From the NCBI GenBank assembly GCA_003154255.1, contig PMCY01000250.1, forward strand, positions 6,786 to 12,280: a stretch of DNA of 5,495 bases, in the 5' to 3' direction. Below are positions 1 to 4,975 of this stretch, in pieces (within the stretch, counting starts at the first letter, position 1; the number at the start of each line of letters is the position of its first letter). The position numbers were made by a program, and so were the translations under genes. Under the pieces are notes generated by a model. It was not told the origin of the DNA, did not search any database, and worked only from the letters and a program-made list of their open reading frames with translations. Source of the DNA: Candidatus Aminicenantota bacterium. GTDB taxonomy: Bacteria > Acidobacteriota > Aminicenantia > Aminicenantales > UBA4085.

Positions 1-542
1 ACCGGTTGGGGGACCTGGTCCTTGGTGAAGACATAATAGGGTTTCCAGACGGGCGAGGCGTTGAGGTCGACGACCGTGACGCCGAATTCCTTTTCGAGCG
101 CGTAGTAACCGTTGGCTTTGAATCCGTCGGCGGTGTTGAGGACGCCGGATTCGGCCACCATGATCGGCTTGCGGCAGCGCGGCTTCAAAAATTCGAGCAC
201 GGCCCGCACGGCATCGGCATGCGTGATGGCCAAGGGGTTCTTGTCCACGGCCATGTTGGGCTTGATGAGCACTCTCTTCTTGCCGTCGACGGCCGCCCAG
301 ACGTCGTTTTCGATGAGCTTCAACGCTTGATGAATGATCTCGCGGCGGTCATTCCCTTTAACCAGGCTGACCGTCGCGGGAGAGGCGGGAACGATCGGCG
401 CGCCCATCCTAAGCGAAGGTAGTCCGCCGCGCGGCAGCGTCCGGCCAAAACCGCCGGCACTCATAGCCCCGGCGCCGAGAGCGCCCAAGCCGGCTATTCG
501 CAGGAATTTGCGCCGTCCGCAAGGTTCATCGATTTTCATCAT
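1..542 (-). CDS. DUF362 family protein with Tat signal, N-terminal part (3' end outside window)
   Basis: The first 180 residues are visible; the gene runs off the left edge. The N-terminus carries a twin-arginine signal (G9-R10-R11-K12-F13-L14-R15) followed by a Gly/Ala-rich hydrophobic stretch (residues 16-33), so export by the Tat pathway in folded form is predicted. Residues 88-120 match the start of the DUF362 domain: K89-R-V-L-I-K-P-N96, then N-P-L-A-I-T-H108 and the helix DAVRAVLEFLKP. The VAESG and DGFKANGYYALEKEFGV segments (129-155) also fit. DUF362 proteins are often linked to iron-sulfur or redox functions, but the biochemical role is poorly defined and I assign none. Two adjacent ATG codons (542 and 539) are in frame; AAGGA at 554-550 is 7 nt before the first. 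The gene starts 10 nt after the bicupin stop, so it belongs to the same operon. Family call is fairly sure; the missing C-terminus prevents checking for Cys clusters. Confidence 0.85.
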   Translation of the reverse strand, partial: MMKIDEPCGRRKFLRIAGLGALGAGAMSAGGFGRTLPRGGLPSLRMGAPIVPASPATVSLVKGNDRREIIHQALKLIENDVWAAVDGKKRVLIKPNMAVDKNPLAITHADAVRAVLEFLKPRCRKPIMVAESGVLNTADGFKANGYYALEKEFGVTVVDLNASPVWKPYYVFTKDQVPQP

Positions 543-549
543 GGGGGCA

Positions 550-554
550 TCCTT
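550..554 (-). promoter_or_regulatory. Shine-Dalgarno of the DUF362 gene, overlapping the upstream stop codon
   Basis: On the minus strand the bicupin stop TAA (555-553) is followed directly by GGA, giving AAGGA with a 7-nt spacer to ATG at 542. Because the ribosome binding site uses bases of the stop codon, a ribosome finishing the bicupin would free or reuse it. Translational coupling is inferred from this layout. Confidence 0.6.
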
Positions 555-1461
555 ATTGCCGGCAGCCGAAGAACAGCCACAGGGGGGCTTCGCCGCCGGG
601 ATTGATCGAGCTGTGCGGCACTTTGTTGTTGGGCGGGACAAGAAAAGCCCAGCCCGGCTCGTGGGCGAAGAGCCGGTTGCCCAAAAAGAGCAGGCTGCGG
701 CCCTTGAGCTGGAGCCAGATCTCTTCGGTCGGCGCCGGATGCGTATGCGGCTGGGCGATGTCGAACGCATCCATGGAGACGACGATAAAGCCCATGGGGT
801 GGGCGAATTTCGGATCGACGTCGTACGTGAAGGGAATTCCCACGTGGGCCCAATGGGCGCCCAGGATGGGCTTGGTGTCGCGATACCGGCCGACCGAGAT
901 CCGCGCGGCCGGCACGAAATCGACGGGCGTCTCCTCGGCGGCCAGGAAAAGCTCCAGCGGGGCGGAACTCGGGTTGTTCAAGCGATAGGAAATCCCCGCC
1001 GGGATGACGATGGCCATCCCTTCTTCGAGAACGACCGCCCGGCCGCCGGCTTCCAGCCGCCCGGCGCCGTTCCAGATATACAGGAAAACCTGTTCCCGGG
1101 CGTCGCGGTATTCGCGCGTGCCCGCCCCGGGGCCCAGCTCGGCTCGGTTGTACGTCTTCAGGTAGCGCAGCACGGCCCCTTTTTGGACGGGTTTGAAGGG
1201 ATTGCCGGGCTTCAGGATTTCCCGCTCGACCAGGCCGCCGTGCCCTTCTTGGGGCGGGGAATTCCGCCAGGTGTTGAAGTACATCTCGACGTCGGTCTCG
1301 ACGCCGGGATGGCGGCGGTTGGAGAGAGCGTCTTCACGATACGAAGGATCGGGCTCGACGACTATTTTTTGTTGTCCGCCCGGGGACAGCGCGGCGAAGG
1401 CGGCGAACAGGGCCGCAAAAATCAAACGACGTGATAATCGGGGCACGGCGAATCTTACCAA
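553..1461 (-). CDS. Exported two-domain cupin (bicupin) protein
   Basis: 302 residues. The N-terminus has basic residues (R3, R8, R11, R12) and then a hydrophobic core, LIFAALFAAFAAL (13-25), which looks like a Sec signal peptide. No lipobox Cys is seen, so a periplasmic or secreted protein is expected. Two cupin barrels follow. Domain 1 (about 98-176) keeps the fold signature G148-x5-P154-x-G156 but has Tyr159 where the second-motif His belongs, and no HxH pair. Domain 2 (about 225-300) has H239-T-H241, E246/E247, G254 and H283, a plausible metal site. Start choice: an in-frame TGA lies 9 nt upstream, so the start must be TTG at 1461 or the internal GTG at 1446; neither has a clear Shine-Dalgarno. 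TTG keeps the longest n-region. The stop lies 10 nt before the DUF362 gene. Cupins include enzymes (isomerases, oxygenases) and sugar-binding proteins, and the exact function is unknown. Confidence 0.83.
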   Translation of the reverse strand: MVRFAVPRLSRRLIFAALFAAFAALSPGGQQKIVVEPDPSYREDALSNRRHPGVETDVEMYFNTWRNSPPQEGHGGLVEREILKPGNPFKPVQKGAVLRYLKTYNRAELGPGAGTREYRDAREQVFLYIWNGAGRLEAGGRAVVLEEGMAIVIPAGISYRLNNPSSAPLELFLAAEETPVDFVPAARISVGRYRDTKPILGAHWAHVGIPFTYDVDPKFAHPMGFIVVSMDAFDIAQPHTHPAPTEEIWLQLKGRSLLFLGNRLFAHEPGWAFLVPPNNKVPHSSINPGGEAPLWLFFGCRQ

Positions 1462-1466
1462 CGGTT

Positions 1467-1494
1467 TGTATCACATTGAAAAAAAGGAAGTCAA
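1467..1494 (-). promoter_or_regulatory. Weak candidate internal promoter before the bicupin gene
   Basis: In the 46-nt gap between the two cupin genes, the minus strand reads TTGACT (1494-1489), a 16-nt spacer containing a run of seven T, then GATACA (1472-1467) preceded by TGT. The -35 box matches 5 of 6 consensus bases; the -10 box is poor (3 of 6). If used, the transcript would begin close to the TTG start, giving almost no leader, which would fit the missing Shine-Dalgarno. Chance occurrence is quite possible. Confidence 0.2.
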
Positions 1495-1507
1495 ACATCC
1501 GGCTCTT

Positions 1508-1849
1508 TTAGTCTCCCTTCGGATTGACCGTGTTTTGTTCCACCATGAGCACAACGGTCTTTTCCCGGGCCCTGGTGCGGTGCAGGACCTGACGGGGGAC
1601 GGTATATCCTTGCTGGGGCCGAAGCTCCACGGTTTCCGCTTCGAGATCCAGAAGAAGCGTCCCTTCCAGCACGAAAAAGAGCTCGTCCTCCCGTTCATGC
1701 TTGTGCCAATGGAACTCGCCTTCGAAGATGCCCAGGCGGACGATGCAGTCGTTGACCTCGGTCAGATTGAAATTGACCCACTTTTCCTTGTTTTGGAGCA
1801 CGAGACGGGGTACGTCGATGATTTGGGCTTGGCCGAATTTCGGGCTCAT
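1508..1849 (-). CDS. Small single-domain cupin protein
   Basis: 113 residues, no signal peptide, so cytoplasmic. It has the canonical first cupin motif: G44, H49-K-H51, four residues, E56, six residues, G63 (with an extra H47). The second motif, G81-Y-T-V-P85-R-Q-V-L-H90, supplies the fourth ligand. H49, H51, E56 and H90 should bind one metal ion. Nearly the whole protein is one barrel, and its length and the N-terminal FGQAQIIDVPRLV and WVNFNLTEVNDCIVRLG segments are typical of a widespread cupin_2 (mannose-6-phosphate-isomerase-like) group whose reaction is mostly undetermined. The ATG at 1849 is preceded by AGGAG (1861-1857) at 7-nt spacing, a strong start. It is the first gene of the leftward set and faces the Gfo/Idh gene across a divergent promoter region; the bicupin starts 46 nt after its stop. 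A sugar isomerase or binding role is possible but unproven. Confidence 0.87.
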   Translation of the reverse strand: MSPKFGQAQIIDVPRLVLQNKEKWVNFNLTEVNDCIVRLGIFEGEFHWHKHEREDELFFVLEGTLLLDLEAETVELRPQQGYTVPRQVLHRTRAREKTVVLMVEQNTVNPKGD

Positions 1850-1879
1850 TCTTCATCTCCTGAGGGGTGGGCGACCGCT

Positions 1880-1908
1880 TTTCCGGGCTGCGGGCCTAAT
1901 GATAGAAT
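1880..1908 (+). promoter_or_regulatory. Candidate extended -10 promoter for the Gfo/Idh/MocA gene
   Basis: TGATAGAAT (1900-1908) is an extended -10 element: TG, one base, then TAGAAT (5 of 6 to TATAAT). The sequence 17 bp upstream, TTTCCG at 1880-1885, is a poor -35, which extended -10 promoters can tolerate. Transcription would begin near 1914-1916, giving a leader of about 40 nt before ATG 1955. The -10 box shares bases 1903-1904 with the opposing promoter. Confidence 0.4.
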
Positions 1909-1928
1909 ACGATGGCTGTATGGATCAA
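1899..1928 (-). promoter_or_regulatory. Candidate promoter for the leftward cupin/cupin/DUF362 operon
   Basis: On the minus strand, TTGATC (1928-1923) and TATCAT (1904-1899) are separated by 18 bp; the boxes match the sigma70 consensus at 4 and 5 of 6 positions. Transcription would start near 1892, about 40 nt before the ATG at 1849. It overlaps the rightward promoter, so simultaneous polymerase binding at both seems unlikely. Inferred from consensus match only. Confidence 0.4.
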
Positions 1929-1954
1929 GAAATTATGGCCATAGGGAGACACGG

Positions 1955-3109
1955 ATGAAAAAATTCAAGGTCGGAGTGATCGGGACGGGCTACATCGGCA
2001 TGGTTCATTTGGAAATATTGCGCCGCATCGTCGGGGCCGAGGTCGTCGCCATCGCCGAACCCAACGCGGCCCTGGCCCGGAGCGCCGCCGGGAAGCTGGA
2101 GATCCCCAAGATCTACGCCGCGGCGGACGAGCTGTTGGCAGATCCGGCGGTTGAGGTCGTCCACAACTGCGCCCCCAACAACGTCCACTTCGACATCAAT
2201 AAAAAGGCCATCGCCGCCGGCAAACAAGTCCTCTCGGAAAAGCCCCTGTCCCTCGACGCGCGGGAATCGGCCGAGCTCGTCAGGCTGGCCGATCAGCATG
2301 AGACGCTGACGGCCATCAATTTCTGTTACCGCTATTATCCGGTCGTCCAGGAGGCTGCCGCCCGCGTCCGCCGCGGCGATCTGGGCGACGTCCGCGCCTT
2401 TGTCGGACATTTCCTCCAGGACTGGCTGTTCTATGACACGGATTATTCCTGGCGTCTGGACCCCGCCGCGGCCGGCCGGGCCAACGTCATTGCCGACCTC
2501 GGCAGCCACTGGTGCGATCTCGTCCAGTTCATCACCGGGCAGAAAATCGTCGAGGTCATGGCCGATCTCCACACCTGCATTCCCAGGCGGAAAAAGCCCA
2601 AAGCCGGCCCGCTCTCCTTCAGCAGCCGGCGCGATTTCGAATACGACGAGGTCGAGATCAAGCTGGACGACTACGCCGCCCTATTCCTCAAACTGGAAAA
2701 CGGCGCCCATGGCAATTTCACAACCTGCCAGGTCTGCGCCGGGAAGAAGGTCGACCTCGAGCTGCAGATCTTCGGCTCCAAGGAGTCCTACGCCTGGAGT
2801 CACGTCCATCCCAACGCCCTCTGGGTGGGCCACCGCGAGCGCGGCAATGAGACCTTTTACGAATCGAGCCAGCTTCAGGCCGAAGAGACCGGGAAATACG
2901 CCACCCTGCCCACGGGGCATCCGATGGGCTATCACGACGCCGTCTACAATCTCTTCCGGGATTACTACGCCGCGATGGAAGCCCGGCGGGACGGCCGGCC
3001 TTATGAAGTCACGTTCCCGAATTTCCACACCGGGCACGAAGAGATGTGTGTCATCGACGCCGCGGTGGCCTCATCCCAGGCCGGACATTGGGTGAAAGTC
3101 CAAGCCTGA
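1955..3109 (+). CDS. Gfo/Idh/MocA family NAD(P)-dependent oxidoreductase
   Basis: 384 residues, a normal length for the family, cytoplasmic. The N-terminal Rossmann domain (about 1-125) opens with the dinucleotide-binding loop G10-T-G12-Y-I-G15. E95-K96-P97 is the family's conserved EKP, with the catalytic/cofactor Lys96. The C-terminal domain carries D181-L-G183-S-H185-W-C-D188, the DxGxHxxD motif with the catalytic His. Y125-R-Y-Y and the FLQDWLFYDTDYSWRLDP segment (153-170) resemble members acting on sugars or anhydrosugars, but the substrate cannot be read from sequence. The family oxidises or reduces a hydroxyl/ketone on sugars, inositols and related compounds. The reading frame stays open back to 1193, but AGGGAG at 1943-1948, 6 nt before ATG 1955, and the immediate start of the beta strand (KKFKVGVIGTG) fix the start. 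It is alone on its strand between the divergent promoter region and the ABC promoter. Neighbouring cupins fit a sugar-related pathway, by inference only. Confidence 0.93.
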   Translation: MKKFKVGVIGTGYIGMVHLEILRRIVGAEVVAIAEPNAALARSAAGKLEIPKIYAAADELLADPAVEVVHNCAPNNVHFDINKKAIAAGKQVLSEKPLSLDARESAELVRLADQHETLTAINFCYRYYPVVQEAAARVRRGDLGDVRAFVGHFLQDWLFYDTDYSWRLDPAAAGRANVIADLGSHWCDLVQFITGQKIVEVMADLHTCIPRRKKPKAGPLSFSSRRDFEYDEVEIKLDDYAALFLKLENGAHGNFTTCQVCAGKKVDLELQIFGSKESYAWSHVHPNALWVGHRERGNETFYESSQLQAEETGKYATLPTGHPMGYHDAVYNLFRDYYAAMEARRDGRPYEVTFPNFHTGHEEMCVIDAAVASSQAGHWVKVQA

Positions 3110-3144
3110 AAACCGCAACTCAAAAAAAACCCGCCCCCGCCGCC

Positions 3145-3174
3145 TTGACACCCGGCGAAGCCGGGGGCTATATT
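3145..3174 (+). promoter_or_regulatory. Strong sigma70-type promoter for the ABC exporter genes
   Basis: TTGACA (3145-3150) is a perfect -35 and TATATT (3169-3174) matches 5 of 6 of the -10 consensus, with an 18-bp spacer. Transcription would begin near 3181, leaving about 14 nt before ATG 3195. That short leader (CTGGTTTTAAACCC) contains no Shine-Dalgarno, so the message is close to leaderless. This is the best promoter match in the window. Confidence 0.65.
3151..3165. repeat. Perfect inverted repeat inside the ABC promoter spacer
   Basis: CCCGGC-GAA-GCCGGG is a perfect 6-bp inverted repeat with a 3-nt centre, lying wholly between the -35 and -10 boxes. Its position suits a repressor or MerR-type regulator site, but in GC-rich DNA such a short palindrome may be chance. 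It has no following T-run, so it does not look like a terminator for the upstream gene. Confidence 0.5.
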
Positions 3175-3194
3175 CGGGCTCTGGTTTTAAACCC

Positions 3195-4958
3195 ATGAGC
3201 CCCCTCTTTACGCTCTTTTCATTCGTCCGCCCCTATCGGAAGCGTGCCGCCGCCGCACTCTTCGGCTTGTGCCTGCTCGTCGTCATGGATCTGGCCATCC
3301 CCCGCCTCATTCAGAGGATCATCGACCAGGGGATCGCCCGCCACAACCCCGGCATCGTCGTCCGGACGGCCCTTTTGATGCTCGGCATTTCGGTCCTGAG
3401 CGCCGCCATCGCCGTCTTCAACAACATCCTGTCGGTGCAGGTCGGAGAAGGAGTGGCCCGCGACCTGCGCCAGGCGCTATTCCGCAAGATCCAAACCTTT
3501 TCCTATGGCGACCTGGATCGGATGAAGACCGGTCTCCTCATTGTCCGCTTGACCAGCGACACGGCCGCTCTCCAGCGCCTGACCCAGGTCTCCTTGCGCA
3601 TCGGAACGCGGGCCCCGCTATTGATGATCGGGAGTCTGATCCTGATGGTCCGGACAAGCTCCAGCCTGGCCCTGACCATGTTGCCGCTTCTGGCGGTGAC
3701 CTCGGCCATCCTGGTCCTCTTCGTCCTGAAAATGGAGCCCCTGTTCCGGACCGTCCAGCAAAAGCTGGACCGGCTCAACACCGTCCTGCAGGAGAACATC
3801 GCCGGCGCCCGCCTGGTCAAAGCCTTCGTCCGGGCGGATCGCGAGGACGCCCGCTTCGGCGCGGCTAACGAGGAGCTGACCGCCCGTTCGATCCGGGCCA
3901 TGAAGTTCATGTCCACCCTTTCGCCGGCTCTGACCGTCTGCATCAACATCGGCATGGTCCTGGTCATCGGCGTCGGCGGGCGGCAGGCCATCGCCGGCGG
4001 CATGTCGATCGGCCAGATCGTGGCCTTCACCAACTACCTGCTGACGACCATGACCCCGCTCATCATGATGACCATGCTCTCCAACGTCTGGGCCGGCGGA
4101 TTGGCCTCGGCCAAGCGCGTCCGGGAGGTTTTGGAGACCGTCCCCGAGGTGCAAGATGCGCCGGACGCGGCGGATCTGCCCGCGGGCGTTTCTCCTCACG
4201 TTGGTTTTGATCATGTTTCGTTCCATTACCGGAATGGGAGCGGTGCCGCGGAAGAAAAGAGACGGCCCGCCGCGATCCTCGAAGATATCGACTTTTCCGT
4301 CGAAGCCGGCCGGACCGCGGCCATCCTGGGCGCGACCGGGTCGGGCAAATCCAGCTTGGTCCTGCTTGTGCCCCGGCTTTATGACGTCACCGCGGGAAGC
4401 GTCCGCATCAACGGCGCGGACGTCCGGGGTCTCCGACGGGCGTCCCTGCTCGGCTCCATCGGACTCGTTCCCCAGGACACCATCCTTTTCTCCGGCACCG
4501 TCCGCGATAACATCCGCTTCGGCCGTCCGGACGCCGCGGAGGCGGACGTCGAAGCCGCGGCCAGGACGGCCCAGGCCGACGAATTCATCCGGACCCTGCC
4601 GCAGGGCTACGACAGCCGCGTGGAGGCCCGGGGCACGAATTTTTCCGGGGGGCAGAAACAGCGGCTGGCCATCGCCCGGGCCCTCCTTCTCCGCCCCCGG
4701 ATCCTGATTCTCGATGACAGCACCAGCGCGGTGGACATCGAAACGGAAACGCGCATTCAGGAAGGCCTGGCGGCGGACGACCCGACGAGGATCACCCTGG
4801 TCGTGGCCCAACGCATCAGCACGGTCCTTAACGCCGATACGATCATCGTTCTGGACAAGGGCCGTGTCGCGGCCCAGGGACGCCATGGCGATTTGATTAA
4901 AACCAGCCCGATCTATCGGGAAATCTACGAATCGCAGCTGGGCGGAGAGGCGCCTTGA
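3195..4958 (+). CDS. ABC exporter half-transporter with degenerate ATP site (BmrC/TM287-like subunit)
   Basis: 587 residues: six membrane helices (roughly 17-36, 54-78, 136-156, 157-179, 243-262, 272-293), then a nucleotide-binding domain from about 335. Visible motifs are A-loop Tyr345, Walker A G379-ATGSG-K385-S, Q-loop Gln427, signature F483-SGGQ487, Walker B ILIL-D507-D508 and D-loop S511-A-V-D514. D508 replaces the catalytic Glu and Q539 (in AQRIST) replaces the switch His. This combination is known from the subunit carrying the degenerate site in heterodimeric type IV exporters such as BmrC/BmrD and TM287/TM288; the intact signature would complete the partner's active site. The end, YREIYESQLGG, is also typical of that group. 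It sits in the inner membrane and likely exports drugs, lipids or peptides; the substrate is unknown. The start at ATG 3195 fits the family N-terminus (FSFVRPYRKR) though no Shine-Dalgarno precedes it. The partner gene follows after 17 nt. Confidence 0.94.
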   Translation: MSPLFTLFSFVRPYRKRAAAALFGLCLLVVMDLAIPRLIQRIIDQGIARHNPGIVVRTALLMLGISVLSAAIAVFNNILSVQVGEGVARDLRQALFRKIQTFSYGDLDRMKTGLLIVRLTSDTAALQRLTQVSLRIGTRAPLLMIGSLILMVRTSSSLALTMLPLLAVTSAILVLFVLKMEPLFRTVQQKLDRLNTVLQENIAGARLVKAFVRADREDARFGAANEELTARSIRAMKFMSTLSPALTVCINIGMVLVIGVGGRQAIAGGMSIGQIVAFTNYLLTTMTPLIMMTMLSNVWAGGLASAKRVREVLETVPEVQDAPDAADLPAGVSPHVGFDHVSFHYRNGSGAAEEKRRPAAILEDIDFSVEAGRTAAILGATGSGKSSLVLLVPRLYDVTAGSVRINGADVRGLRRASLLGSIGLVPQDTILFSGTVRDNIRFGRPDAAEADVEAAARTAQADEFIRTLPQGYDSRVEARGTNFSGGQKQRLAIARALLLRPRILILDDSTSAVDIETETRIQEGLAADDPTRITLVVAQRISTVLNADTIIVLDKGRVAAQGRHGDLIKTSPIYREIYESQLGGEAP

Positions 4959-4965
4959 GCCGCCC

Positions 4966-4973
4966 GGAGGGGG
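4966..4973 (+). promoter_or_regulatory. Strong Shine-Dalgarno for the second ABC gene
   Basis: GGAGGGGG, 8 nt after the stop of the first ABC gene and 2-5 nt before ATG 4976 depending on how it is aligned; the GGAGG core is 5 nt away. It is the strongest ribosome binding site in the window and the main argument for starting at 4976. It is also perfectly complementary to CCCCCTCC at 5058-5065, so it may be masked in the mRNA. Confidence 0.7.
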
Positions 4974-4975
4974 GT

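Noticed and set aside
334..1434. 366-codon open frame on the plus strand opposite the bicupin gene
   Set aside because: Its translation is Gly/Arg/Pro-rich with no recognisable domain, while the minus strand encodes a clear signal peptide and cupin motifs. It is an antisense shadow in GC-rich DNA.
1912..1944. Ten-codon frame (MAVWIKKLWP) just before the Gfo/Idh gene, as a possible leader peptide
   Set aside because: It has no ribosome binding site, and the predicted transcript start (about 1914-1916) would remove its ATG. It also lacks a repeated regulatory codon.
1193..1954. Upstream 254-codon extension of the Gfo/Idh/MocA frame
   Set aside because: It runs antisense through two cupin genes and has no domain; the Shine-Dalgarno at 1943-1948 and the Rossmann strand directly after ATG 1955 set the true start.
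3151..3180. Terminator of the Gfo/Idh gene
   Set aside because: The CCCGGC/GCCGGG stem is followed by GGCTATATTC rather than a T-run, and it lies between matching -35 and -10 boxes. No convincing intrinsic terminator was found after 3109.
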